Shown: in pieces, positions 34,518-43,138 of the stretch
How positions within the stretch are numbered: the stretch's first letter is position 1
Layout of the letters: each line of letters opens with the position of its first letter
NCBI GenBank assembly: GCA_050250575.1
Contig: JBFWOJ010000018.1
Span: forward strand, 1 to 64,000
Direction: 5' to 3'
Origin: SHVO01 sp050250575
GTDB lineage: Bacteria; Pseudomonadota; Alphaproteobacteria; Rhodospirillales; Rhodospirillaceae
Length of the DNA: 64,000 nt
Notes under the pieces: generated by a model
Database searches by the model: none
What the model was told of the DNA's origin: nothing
Seen by the model: the letters and a program-made list of their open reading frames with translations, nothing else
Translations under genes and position numbers: made by a program

Positions 34518-35219
34518 CTATGGATTTCTAGAAATCGACGCCCGCGCCAGCTTGAGCGCGGTCGGGCCGGTGACATACCCGACGATCGAGGCGTAATGCA
34601 AAGTAGCGCCCGCAACGACCAGGCCGTGCCAGATCGGGATTTGGTAGGGAATGGCCGGACCCATGAAAACAATCCCGCCGATCGTATAAAGCACGCAACC
34701 GGCCGTCAGCAGCCAAAGCCCGGGCGCCGGAACTGTCGCGCGCAAGGGGCCTCGCACAAAAACGAAGACCCAGCCGAGGGCGAGATAGGCGATGAACGAC
34801 AATTGCTCGAAGTACTCAGGCGCCGTGAGCTTGAGGACGATGCCGATGTTCGTTGCCGCCCACACCCCGGCGAACAAGCGTTGGCCTGCGGTGCCGCGCA
34901 CGCCGAGGAGCGCCAGCGGCGAATAGGTTCCCGCGATCATCACGAAGATGGCGGCATGATCGATTTGCCGCAGGATGTGCCGCTGCGGATGATCGACGAA
35001 AAGATTGTACGCCGTCGAGCAGATCAGCATCGTGATGAGTCCAAGCCCATAGAGTGCAAGACTCAAGGGAAGGAAGTGGCGCTCCGGGCAGTCGCCCATA
35101 CAGCGGGCCCGTCGTATGGCAAGATAAGCCATCACCAGGCAGGCAATGAACGCGACCGCAGCGCTTGCCCCGTTGAGGATCGCATCTGCGAACCATTCGG
35201 CGCCGTGGTCACGAGGCAT
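34518..35219 (-). CDS. Hemolysin III / PAQR-type membrane protein
   Basis: A 233-residue protein with seven hydrophobic helices and the family motifs STAYNLF near residue 65, DHAAIFVMIAGTYSP and HGLVVAGATLHY, whose His and Asp residues bind zinc in PAQR-type hydrolases. Bacterial TrhA/HlyIII proteins affect membrane lipid balance; true haemolytic activity is rarely shown. It reads divergently from panE. Confidence 0.9.
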   Translation of the reverse strand: MPRDHGAEWFADAILNGASAAVAFIACLVMAYLAIRRARCMGDCPERHFLPLSLALYGLGLITMLICSTAYNLFVDHPQRHILRQIDHAAIFVMIAGTYSPLALLGVRGTAGQRLFAGVWAATNIGIVLKLTAPEYFEQLSFIAYLALGWVFVFVRGPLRATVPAPGLWLLTAGCVLYTIGGIVFMGPAIPYQIPIWHGLVVAGATLHYASIVGYVTGPTALKLARASISRNP

Positions 35220-35401
35220 GGCAACAACCCGAAGAGGTGTTCATCTTTCCTCCTAATGGGAGATGAACGCGGAGAGTTCCCCCGCGGCGGCCGAAATCAC
35301 AAAGAAGCCCGATTTGCCGCCAAGAACGTGCGAAAACGCCTTTTCGCTTTCGCGGCGCGGTGTTATCGCCTTCCGAGATGTGGGCATAACGGAGCGAGGC
35401 A

Positions 35402-36370
35402 ATGGCCTTTCGGAAGATTTGTATCGTCGGTCCGGGCGCGGTCGGCGGCATGATGGCGGTGCTGCTCAAGCGCGCGGGCGTCGAGGTCTCGACCTTGGCG
35501 CGGCCGGCGAAAGTCGCGGCGATCAAATCCAAGGGGCTTACCCTTTTGTACGGCGGAGAGACGATCCATACGTCACTGCCGGCCGCGTCGGACCCGAAGG
35601 AACTCGGCGTCCAGGACCTTGTCGTCGTCACCTTGAAGAGCAACGCCCTCGTGTCCGCCGCGCCGAACATTGCGGCTTTATGCGGTCCGCATACGCAGGT
35701 CATGTTCGCGATGAATGGCCTGCCGTGGTGGTTCTTCGAGGGCTTCGGCGGTCCGCTTGCCGGGCGTCCGATCAAGGCGATCGATCCGGACGGCGTGCTC
35801 GCGCGCACGTTTCGCATCGAGCAAGTCGCGTGGGCGGTCGTCAATTGCAGCGTGATCGAACGTCCGGACGGCGTCATCGATCACACCCGCGCGCAGCAGC
35901 TGATCTTCGGCCGCCCCGACAACAGCATGCGGGATTTGGACGACATCGCCGCGGTGGTGCAGAAGGCGGGGTATAAGACGGTCCTCAGCCCCAACGTTCG
36001 CACGGACATTTGGGGCAAACTGGTCGTCAATGCCTGCGGCAATCCCGTCAGCGCTTTGACCGGCGCGCTGCTTGGCGAGATGTACGACGACCCCTTGGTC
36101 CGTGAATGCCAGGAAGGCATCGCCGAGGAGGTTCGGACTCTCGGTCAGAAATTCGGTCTCGAGACCGCCGCCAACCCGGTGCAGTTCCAGAAGGGTACGC
36201 TCGTGCGCACATCGATGCTTCAGGATCTCGAGCGCGGCCGGCCGCTGGAGCTTGGGTCGATCCTGGAGGCGGCGGTGGAGATCGGCGAGGCCGCAAACCA
36301 TCCCATGCCGCTGACCCGTGCGATCTTCGGTTTGACGCGATTGCGCGCCGCAACCGCCCGCGCCGTCTGA
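35402..36370 (+). CDS. 2-dehydropantoate 2-reductase-like protein
   Basis: A 322-residue ketopantoate-reductase-family protein. The Rossmann motif GPGAVGGMMAVLLKRAGVEV binds NADPH; LVVVTLKSNAL and the C-terminal KLVVNACGNPVSALTG are the family's other blocks, with the catalytic lysine in the latter. PanE reduces ketopantoate to pantoate in coenzyme A synthesis. Several paralogues of unknown substrate exist in many proteobacteria, so the product name is likely but not certain. Confidence 0.87.
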   Translation: MAFRKICIVGPGAVGGMMAVLLKRAGVEVSTLARPAKVAAIKSKGLTLLYGGETIHTSLPAASDPKELGVQDLVVVTLKSNALVSAAPNIAALCGPHTQVMFAMNGLPWWFFEGFGGPLAGRPIKAIDPDGVLARTFRIEQVAWAVVNCSVIERPDGVIDHTRAQQLIFGRPDNSMRDLDDIAAVVQKAGYKTVLSPNVRTDIWGKLVVNACGNPVSALTGALLGEMYDDPLVRECQEGIAEEVRTLGQKFGLETAANPVQFQKGTLVRTSMLQDLERGRPLELGSILEAAVEIGEAANHPMPLTRAIFGLTRLRAATARAV

Positions 36371-36430
36371 AGCGTGCCCAATTGACTGGTTTCGCGTAGA
36401 CTGCCTGATCACGCCCTCGGGGGAACCGTT

Positions 36431-38935
36431 ATCGATACCCACTCTAGACCGCCGTCCGAGATTCGAGACCGCCGGCTGAGCCAGCTTCGCGCAGGTCTCG
36501 CCGCCGGCCATTACCGCGTTCTCTCGGTCGACATCTTCGATACGCTCGTCTGGCGCCGGGTGCCGGAACCGGAGGATATGTTCCTCCTGCTGGGCCGCGC
36601 GCTTGCCGAGGGCGGGAAGCTTGCGTCGCACGTTTCGTCCATCCAGTTCGCCGAACTGCGCCGCGCCGCGCAACGCGCCGCACGGGACAAAGCGGAGGCT
36701 GCGACGGGTTATCGCGAGATCCGCCTTGCGGATATTTACGCCGGCTTGCCCGACGCCTTGTTCGTGCGGAACTTCGATGTGGCTGCGCGCATCGCGGCCG
36801 AGCTTTCCCTCGAAAAGACGTTCTTGCTTCTCGATGAGGATCTCGCGGCCCTGGTGCGATTTGCGAAGGCTTGCGGCGCGAAAGTGTTCTTCGTTTCCGA
36901 CACCTACTTCTCGGCCGCGGAGATCTGGGAGCTGCTCGCCGCGGCTGGGTTCCGCGATAGGGCTCTTGTCGACCGGCTCTATGTGTCTTGCGAAGCCGGC
37001 CGGCCGAAATACCGCGATCTCTTCGATGGCGTGCTCGCGGATGCGGGCGTGCCGCCGGCCGCGTTCGCTCATGTCGGCGACAATCTGGATGCCGACATTC
37101 ATCCCGGGCGCCATCGCGGCTTGCAAACCACGCACTACGACAAATGGGCCTTCGCGCCCCGCGTCCAGACCGAGGAGTTCACCGACGATCTTGCGCTCCG
37201 CGCGCAGCTCATTGGCGGCGCCGGCGATTTCGGACTGACCGGCCTGCGCGGCCGGCTGTTCCATCGCGCACCCGAAAGTCTCGGCGAGGGGCTTCACTTC
37301 TATTGGAGCTACGGCGCCGCCGTGCTGGCGCCGGTCTTCGCGGGGTTCGCGCGCTGGGTGCTGTCCCAGGCCAAAGGGCAAACGGTCTACGGCGTCATGC
37401 GCGAAGGCCGCTTCCTGGGCCGCGTCCTCGCCCGCACCGCCGCCGATCTCGGCGAGAAGGTCGAGGTGCGCGAATTGTGGCTTTCACGGCGCGCCGTGAT
37501 CCGCGCTGCCGTCTACGAAGACGGCCTGCGCTTCCTGCCCGATGCGATTTCGCTGTCGCCCGGCCACACGCCCGAGGAATGTGTCGCCAGCCTCGGCCTC
37601 TCGGTTGACGACATCAAAGCGGTGATGCCAGATTTTGATTTCGGCCGCTCCGACAGCCTCAATCGGCTCGCCAATGCCGTCGCGGCGAACTTGAAGCTCA
37701 AGGACAAGGTGGTCATTCGCGCGGCGCAGCTGCGCCGTAATCTCCTCAAGGGCCTCGCGGCGAGCGTGGATCTCAAGAAACCCTTTATCCTGATGGATCT
37801 CGGGTACGCGGCGACCATACAGGCGGTCCTCGGGCGCATCCTGAAACGCGAAGGCTTCCCCGCGGCGATCACCGGGCTCTATCTCGCCGCCAATGAGAAA
37901 GGCCTCCATAACACGCGGGAAGGGGCCGACATCCGCGCGTACTTGAACGAGAACGGGTACGGCGGCCTGACGGCTGCGCTTCTGTCGCGCACGCCGGACG
38001 TGCTCGAGCACGCCTGTATGTGCCCCGAAGGCAGCCTCGCCGACTTCGACGATGCCGGCGCTCCCGTATTGCTTGCCAACCAGCGCGGCGCCGCGCAGAT
38101 CGAACAGATGCAGGCGTTGCAGATGGGCATTCTCGAAGGCGTGTCGGCGGTCAACAAGCTGCTCGGGGGTCTTGCCGACACACCGGCCGACCAGCCGCAG
38201 CTCAAGGCCCAGATCGAGCGCATCATTCAGGCGGCGCTGTTGCACCCGACGGCACAGGAGGCCGATACCATCGGCGCATGGCATCATGAAGCCAACTTCG
38301 ACCTTAGCGATCTGCGGCGGCTGAAGGATCTTTCGTTCGACGCCGCGGCGCTCCAATACCAAGGCTGGCCTGCGCTGCAGCAGATCGGCCGCCAACAGGT
38401 GTATTGGCCGGCCGCGGCCTTCGCGTCCGCGGCCCCGTTTTTCGGCGAGGTCCTCGCCGCCGGGGCGCGCAAAACCTACGCCGCGGATCACCTCACGTCC
38501 GGCCCCGCGCTCGGCGCCCTGACCATCACGCCCGACCTTGGAATTGGTTTCGATGCGCGGCGGGAAGGCGTGGTGCCACTGACGGTCAACGCGTTCGGGC
38601 GCGGCGAGATCGCAGTGACGGTCAAGCCCGCCAACGCCGAAGCCTATCAGCGCCTGCGACTCAAACTGCCGGGTGTGCGCGCCATCTTCAGCCTCGATCA
38701 TTTCAGCGCCGCGTTCGCCGGCGAGCGCGAGCATCGCGTCGTCGATTTGCTCTCGGACGGCGCGCGTCGCATCATCTGGACGAATGCCGAAGCAGGCCCG
38801 GACAATACCCGCACGACGACGAGCCAAGGCACGGCGCTTGAAGTCGATATGTCGGGCGACGTGCCGCCGTGGTTGCACGTGCTGACGCTGCGACTGCGAT
38901 TCAAATACCTGCGTCTCGACGATCTTTTCCGGTGA
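36431..38935 (+). CDS. Large HAD-superfamily hydrolase-like protein; start codon probably non-canonical
   Basis: The first canonical start in this frame is GTG 36560, but the HAD motif I, VDIFDTLVWRRV, is encoded just upstream of it, and no in-frame ATG, GTG or TTG lies between the upstream stop at 36383 and that motif. ATC 36431, seven bases after GGGGG, gives an 834-residue protein. Motifs II (FVSDTYFS), III (GRPKYRDLF) and IV (VGDNLDADI) are complete. About 560 further residues carry no motif I recognise. The gene ends four bases before a GT2 gene; HAD-plus-GT2 pairs are often in surface polysaccharide loci. A frameshift or base error is the alternative. Confidence 0.75.
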   Translation: MDTHSRPPSEIRDRRLSQLRAGLAAGHYRVLSVDIFDTLVWRRVPEPEDMFLLLGRALAEGGKLASHVSSIQFAELRRAAQRAARDKAEAATGYREIRLADIYAGLPDALFVRNFDVAARIAAELSLEKTFLLLDEDLAALVRFAKACGAKVFFVSDTYFSAAEIWELLAAAGFRDRALVDRLYVSCEAGRPKYRDLFDGVLADAGVPPAAFAHVGDNLDADIHPGRHRGLQTTHYDKWAFAPRVQTEEFTDDLALRAQLIGGAGDFGLTGLRGRLFHRAPESLGEGLHFYWSYGAAVLAPVFAGFARWVLSQAKGQTVYGVMREGRFLGRVLARTAADLGEKVEVRELWLSRRAVIRAAVYEDGLRFLPDAISLSPGHTPEECVASLGLSVDDIKAVMPDFDFGRSDSLNRLANAVAANLKLKDKVVIRAAQLRRNLLKGLAASVDLKKPFILMDLGYAATIQAVLGRILKREGFPAAITGLYLAANEKGLHNTREGADIRAYLNENGYGGLTAALLSRTPDVLEHACMCPEGSLADFDDAGAPVLLANQRGAAQIEQMQALQMGILEGVSAVNKLLGGLADTPADQPQLKAQIERIIQAALLHPTAQEADTIGAWHHEANFDLSDLRRLKDLSFDAAALQYQGWPALQQIGRQQVYWPAAAFASAAPFFGEVLAAGARKTYAADHLTSGPALGALTITPDLGIGFDARREGVVPLTVNAFGRGEIAVTVKPANAEAYQRLRLKLPGVRAIFSLDHFSAAFAGEREHRVVDLLSDGARRIIWTNAEAGPDNTRTTTSQGTALEVDMSGDVPPWLHVLTLRLRFKYLRLDDLFR

Positions 38936-38939
38936 GCCC

Positions 38940-39818
38940 ATGACGAACCGCTTGTGCATGGTCACCACCAATTTCAACTACGGCGCCTATCTCGACGACT
39001 GCATGCGCTCGATCGTGAACGCAAAGGGCTTCGAGCGCGTCGACTATGTGGTGATGGACGGCGGATCGACCGACAACTCCGTCGACATCATCAAACGCTA
39101 CAACGGCAAACTCGCGCATTGGCAGTCGCAGAAGGACGAAGGCATGTATCATGCCATCGAGCAGGGCTTCGCCAAGTCCAACGCTGCCTATATGGGGTGG
39201 TTGAATTCGGACGATCAGCTTGCGCCTTGGGCAATCCAAACGGTGCTCGACATCTTCGACCAGTTGCCCGAGGTGCAGTTCATCACCTCGCGCTTCCCCA
39301 TGCAGGCGCGCAAGGACGGAACGGTGGTCAAGACCACCATCCTCGCCGGCGTCGACAACTGGGGATTTTTCAACGGCGAGCATATCCGCACGCTCGGACT
39401 TCCTTCCACCGGCTGGATCGTCCAGGATTGCACCTTCTGGCGCCGTTCGCTGTGGGACTCCTGCGGCGCGTCGTTCGATCATACGCTGAAGCTCGCCGGC
39501 GATTTCGAGCTCTGGGCGCGGTTCATGATGAAGACCGACCTTCACATCGTGCCGGTGCCGCTCGGGATCTACCGCATCCAGGGCGCCAACAAGGCGATGG
39601 TCGGGCGGGAGGCCTACCGCGACGAGTGTGTGAAAGTCCTGCAGCGTTACGCCGCCATCATTCCTACCGACGTCCAGAGGCTCGGCGAGCGGGTGGTCGC
39701 CAAGAAGCTCGCGGCGGTGGGACTTTCCCACCTCATCGGCGAAAAGCAGCGCACCGCCATCAAGACGATCGCTTTCGACTACGAGCAGAACCGTTATTTC
39801 ACGTACGACGAACGCTGA
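38940..39818 (+). CDS. GT2 family glycosyltransferase
   Basis: A 292-residue GT-A fold enzyme: MVTTNFNYGAYLDDCM, YVVMDGGSTDNSVDII (nucleotide-sugar binding) and WLNSDDQLAPW (the DxD-like metal site as SDD). WIVQDCTFWRRSLW and the later GDFELWARFM fit GT2 acceptors and catalytic base. It probably adds a sugar to a surface glycan. The stop shares a base with the start of the RNase gene (TGATG), an odd coupling for a sugar transferase. Confidence 0.92.
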   Translation: MTNRLCMVTTNFNYGAYLDDCMRSIVNAKGFERVDYVVMDGGSTDNSVDIIKRYNGKLAHWQSQKDEGMYHAIEQGFAKSNAAYMGWLNSDDQLAPWAIQTVLDIFDQLPEVQFITSRFPMQARKDGTVVKTTILAGVDNWGFFNGEHIRTLGLPSTGWIVQDCTFWRRSLWDSCGASFDHTLKLAGDFELWARFMMKTDLHIVPVPLGIYRIQGANKAMVGREAYRDECVKVLQRYAAIIPTDVQRLGERVVAKKLAAVGLSHLIGEKQRTAIKTIAFDYEQNRYFTYDER

Positions 39819-40948
39819 TGTCCGAGAGCGACGCGAGAAGCCTCCATCCCGACACCATTCTCATAGCCCGTTCGCCCGGCGAAACGCGCTACGCTCTCAT
39901 GGCGGAGGAAACGATGCTCGCGATCGTGCACCGGCGCGATGCGGATGTGCAGCCGGGCGCGGTCTACCACGGCCGGGTCAAAGCCCAGGTGCCCGGGGTG
40001 GGCGCGGTGTTCGTGGATTATGGCGATGCGCTGCCGGGCGTGCTGTATGTGAAATCAAGCCCTCCGGAAGGCAGCGCGGTCGCCGTCACGGTCGCGGTAC
40101 CGCCGCGGCCGGGCAAGGGCGCCGAGCTCAAGCCGGCGAAGGCGGCCATCGCCAGCGGCGCGAAGCTTCCTATGCTCGCGGCGGCGGCGCCGGAACCGGT
40201 GGCCGACTGGATGGGACGCTATGGGGCCTCCATTCGCGCGATCATCTGCCAGCCGTTGCGCGAGGTCGCGCGGGTGCGGGCGCTGCTCGGCGATGACGCG
40301 CCAGTCGAGTCCCATTCCGCCGACGCCGATCTCTTCGCCGCCTTCGGCGTCGATGAGGCGATCGAGGCCGCGCTTCGGCCCGAAGTCAAGCTGCCTTCCG
40401 GCGGTTCGATCATCATCGAGCACACCCGCGCGCTGACCGTGATCGACGTCAATTCCGGCGGATCGGATCCCGCGCGCGCCAACTTCGAGGCCATGCAGGC
40501 GATCGGCCTCGAGCTGCGCCGGCGCAATGTCGCCGGCCACATCCTGATCGATGCGATCCCCACCCGGGCGCGCGCCTCGCTGCCGCGCCTGCTCACCAAG
40601 GCCCTGTCCCCCGACCCGAACCCGGCGCAGGTCGTCGGCCTCACGTCCCTCGGACTGGTGGAGATGACGCGCCAGCGCACCGGTCTTTCGCTCGCGGAGA
40701 CATTGATGGAGAGGGGCGAGCTCAGCGCCGCCAGTGTGGGCTATCGCGCGTTGCGGACGGTGGTGCGTGCGGCCGCGAGAAGCGGCGTGCCCCAATGGAC
40801 GATCGATGCCGCCGCCGACGTGGCCGCCGCGTTGCGCGGGCCGCTGGCCCGCGCCCTTTCCGAAGCGCGCGATCTCGCCAAGACCGAGATCCAGGTCGCG
40901 CCGCGGCCCGAGTTCCGGCGCGAACAGATTGACATTCGCCCGGCTTGA
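39818..40948 (+). CDS. rng: Ribonuclease E/G-family protein, short form
   Basis: A 376-residue member of the RNase E/G family, shorter than E. coli RNase G (489). The S1-like entry GRVKAQVPGVGAVFVDYGD is followed by the DNase I-like catalytic core: LTVIDVNSGG and HILIDAIPTRARASLP carry the two acidic residues of the metal site. The C-terminal zinc-link cysteines and much of the small domain of RNase E are missing. It would cut structured or 5'-monophosphate RNAs. yacG follows it directly, the usual alphaproteobacterial order. Confidence 0.88.
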   Translation: MSESDARSLHPDTILIARSPGETRYALMAEETMLAIVHRRDADVQPGAVYHGRVKAQVPGVGAVFVDYGDALPGVLYVKSSPPEGSAVAVTVAVPPRPGKGAELKPAKAAIASGAKLPMLAAAAPEPVADWMGRYGASIRAIICQPLREVARVRALLGDDAPVESHSADADLFAAFGVDEAIEAALRPEVKLPSGGSIIIEHTRALTVIDVNSGGSDPARANFEAMQAIGLELRRRNVAGHILIDAIPTRARASLPRLLTKALSPDPNPAQVVGLTSLGLVEMTRQRTGLSLAETLMERGELSAASVGYRALRTVVRAAARSGVPQWTIDAAADVAAALRGPLARALSEARDLAKTEIQVAPRPEFRREQIDIRPA

Positions 40949-40979
40949 CGCCGCCGCGCGCCAACCCGACATTGCCGCC

Positions 40980-41201
40980 ATGAGCGCAGATTCTTCTTCC
41001 CCCGGCGACAAGCCGCCTGCGGTGCGCGTGACCGCCACCAAGTGCGCGCGGTGCGGTCAGCCCGTGCAGGCGCGCTACCGGCCGTTCTGTTCCCAGCGCT
41101 GCGCCGATATCGACCTCGGCTCCTGGTTCGGCGAGCGCTACCGGGTGGCCACCGAAGAGGCCCCGCCCGAAGCGCCGCCCAAAGGCGAGGACGAACGCTG
41201 A
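40980..41201 (+). CDS. yacG: DNA gyrase inhibitor YacG
   Basis: A 73-residue zinc protein from ATG 40980. The four zinc cysteines are Cys22 and Cys25 (KCARCGQ), then Cys37 and Cys41 (FCSQRCADIDLG). YacG binds gyrase and blocks DNA binding. The gene lies 31 bases after the RNase gene. It is the last protein gene before tRNA-Phe. Confidence 0.93.
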   Translation: MSADSSSPGDKPPAVRVTATKCARCGQPVQARYRPFCSQRCADIDLGSWFGERYRVATEEAPPEAPPKGEDER

Positions 41202-41207
41202 GGCCGG

Positions 41208-41229
41208 CGGCTTTTCCCGCAAAAAGCCG
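41208..41229 (+). terminator. Weak hairpin after yacG
   Basis: An 8-bp stem of CGGCTTTT and AAAAGCCG with a five-base loop, followed by TTTA. It could act as a weak terminator between yacG and the tRNA-Phe gene. Confidence 0.4.
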
Positions 41230-41323
41230 TTTATGCTCAAGTTGTTAGTCGCAAAAGCCGTGTCTGGACACCCGCGGCCATCTCTAATATAAAGCGCGCC
41301 TCTCCAAGAGGTCTGACCTCACC

Positions 41324-41399
41324 GCCCAGGTAGCTCAGTTGGTAGAGCAAGGGACTGAAAATCCCTGTGTCGCTGGTTCGATTCCGGCCCTGGGCACCA
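41324..41399 (+). tRNA. tRNA-Phe (anticodon GAA)
   Basis: A full 76-base cloverleaf with encoded CCA: acceptor GCCCAGG/CCTGGGC, D arm GCTC..GAGC, anticodon stem AGGGA/TCCCT with loop CTGAAAA (anticodon GAA), TPsiC arm GCTGG TTCGATT CCGGC. The -10-like TAATAT lies about 35 bases upstream. The 3' end is the attachment site of the island: the gene remains intact at attL and 17 bases of its 3' end are duplicated at 58718-58734. Confidence 0.97.
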
Positions 41400-41401
41400 T
41401 T
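41385..41401. repeat. attL core, 3' end of tRNA-Phe
   Basis: Seventeen bases, CGGCCCTGGGCACCATT, that occur again exactly at 58718-58734. They span the TPsiC/acceptor 3' strand, CCA and two downstream bases of tRNA-Phe, a standard tyrosine-integrase target. Confidence 0.88.
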
Positions 41402-41514
41402 TCTCCTTTCCGCAGTCGTCCGTAGTCGTTCGCCGACGTCGAACTTAGCCAATAAAACCGGGCCTTTCTGCGTTCGCAGTTACCCGCCCACGTTGGTGGG
41501 CAGCCGGACGACTT

Positions 41515-41627
41515 GTTGGTATTGCCGTTGGTATCGGACGCAGTGTCCGAAATCGATACCAACAGACTCCCTGTTTCGGAGTCATACCCGCGACGGAGAA
41601 GACGGGTGTTGGTACGGCGCTACCAAC
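41515..41627. promoter_or_regulatory. Cluster of GTTGGTA sites upstream of the integrase
   Basis: Five copies of GTTGGTA lie between tRNA-Phe and the integrase start: forward at 41515, 41527 and 41608, reverse (TACCAAC) at 41557 and 41621. Two pairs form palindromes: GTTGGTATCG at 41527-41536 with CGATACCAAC at 41554-41563, and GTTGGTA with TACCAAC around CGGCGC at 41608-41627, about 20 bases before the start codon. A sixth copy lies at 58586-58592 near attR. They look like integrase arm sites or an autoregulatory operator; either reading is inference. Confidence 0.6.
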
Positions 41628-41647
41628 ATACCACGAGGTCGCAGGAA

Positions 41648-42853
41648 ATGCTTACGGACGTGGCCATTAAGGCCGAGAAGCCTGGCTCCCAGCCCCGCAA
41701 GATCGCAGATGGTGGAGGGCTTCATCTCCTCATCAATCCGAACGGCAATAAGCTTTGGCGATTCTCGTACCGCTTTGGTGGAAAGCAAAAGACGATGGCT
41801 ATGGGGGTCTATCCAGCGACAAGCCTCAAAGAGGCGCGAGACAAGCGCGACGACGCCAAGAAGCTCCTGGAGAAAGGCGTTGACCCGTCTGTCCAGCGGA
41901 AAGAGGACAAGCTGTTCGCCACGGCTGACCGAAGCTTCAAGACCATCGCAGAGGAACTTATTGAGAAATACCAGACCGAGGGCTCTGCGCCTAAGACGAT
42001 CAAAAAGATGCGTTGGATCCTGAGTCTCGTGTATCCGGATATCGGCAGTCTCCAGATTGAACAAATAACTCCTCCCATGCTCCTGGCCTCGCTTCGGAAG
42101 ATCGAAGCTAAGAAACGCTACGAGAGTGCCCGGCGCTGCCGGAGTACCTGCGGGCAGGTCCTTAGGTACGCGATCGCGACTGGCCGGGGAGGGCGGGATC
42201 TATCCTTCGATCTTCGCGACGCTTTGATCACTCCTCAAGTCAAACACCGGGCGACAATTGTCGATCCCGCAAAGATCGGCGGCCTGCTCCGTGCCATCGA
42301 TGGTTACGACGGCACATTCACCACGAAACTAGCGCTGCGCCTGGCACCGCTGGTCTTTGTGCGTCCGGGTGAGCTGCGTCACGCGGAATGGCCCGAGTTT
42401 TCTATCGAAACTGAATGGCGCATTCCGGCGGAGAAGATGAAAATGCGCCGTCCGCACCGCGTCCCTCTTTCAAGACAGGCGCGCGAAATCATTCGTGAGG
42501 TGAAGGAAATTGGAATCAACAGCCGGTATCTCTTTCCCTCGGTCCGGAGCAACGGTCAGCCAATGTCGGAAAACACCGTCACCGCCGCACTCAGACGTAT
42601 GGGCTATTCCGGCGACGAAATGACCGGCCACGGATTCAGGGGAATGGCTTCGACCTTGCTGAATGAAATGGGCAAGTGGAATCCGGATGCGATTGAGCGT
42701 CAGTTGGCCCACGTCGAAGGTAATGATGCTCGTAAGGCCTACATTCATCTTGCCGAGTTCTGGGATGAACGCGTTCAAATGATGCAAGCGTGGGCAGGCT
42801 ACCTCGATCGACTTCGAGATGCGCTGCCGACGCAGGTGCTGGCAACAGAATAG
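41648..42853 (+). CDS. Tyrosine site-specific integrase of the island
   Basis: A 401-residue integrase of the P4/DUF4102 group, starting at ATG 41648 after AGGAA. The N-terminal arm domain has KIADGGGLHLLINPNGNKLW and ALGVYP-like MAMGVYPATSLKEARDKRDD. The catalytic domain has RPGELRHAEW (Arg), HGFRGMAST (His and Arg), HVEGNDARKAYIH with the nucleophile tyrosine. It catalyses recombination between the tRNA-Phe 3' end and an element site. It is full length and looks active. It is the only recombinase gene in the island. Confidence 0.95.
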   Translation: MLTDVAIKAEKPGSQPRKIADGGGLHLLINPNGNKLWRFSYRFGGKQKTMAMGVYPATSLKEARDKRDDAKKLLEKGVDPSVQRKEDKLFATADRSFKTIAEELIEKYQTEGSAPKTIKKMRWILSLVYPDIGSLQIEQITPPMLLASLRKIEAKKRYESARRCRSTCGQVLRYAIATGRGGRDLSFDLRDALITPQVKHRATIVDPAKIGGLLRAIDGYDGTFTTKLALRLAPLVFVRPGELRHAEWPEFSIETEWRIPAEKMKMRRPHRVPLSRQAREIIREVKEIGINSRYLFPSVRSNGQPMSENTVTAALRRMGYSGDEMTGHGFRGMASTLLNEMGKWNPDAIERQLAHVEGNDARKAYIHLAEFWDERVQMMQAWAGYLDRLRDALPTQVLATE

Positions 42854-43138
42854 TGCTGAGCCTGAATCGCTTTTTTACTACGTCTGAGAGAAAACTCAAA
42901 AAAACTCTCGCCATCTATTTACAAGCGGTATGGCGATCACCTAGTCTCACGCGGCGTACGTTGAACTGCCCCATCTGGCCAAATCAATAAAGCCCTATCG
43001 GCGTACGTGGGAATTTGAACAGCAGGCGATCTAACTGGCGTCCGCCTTCAGGCGCGATGCCAACTGTTGTTTGGCGGTGGGGGCCGCAGGGTCCATGGCG
43101 TTGGGGAATTGGCGCGCTTCCGATAGGGGCGCGTTCTA
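42854..43138. other. Region between the integrase and the giant operon
   Basis: This 285-base stretch probably holds the promoter of the four-gene operon. AGGGG at about 43125 is a usable ribosome binding site for the next gene. A run of A with interrupted T near 42895 could mark the end of the integrase message. No small gene is supported. Confidence 0.4.

Noticed and set aside
35678..37381. A 567-codon minus-strand frame across panE and the HAD gene
   Set aside because: Sequence is Arg/Gly/Asp-rich with no motif, and both plus-strand genes have family motifs.
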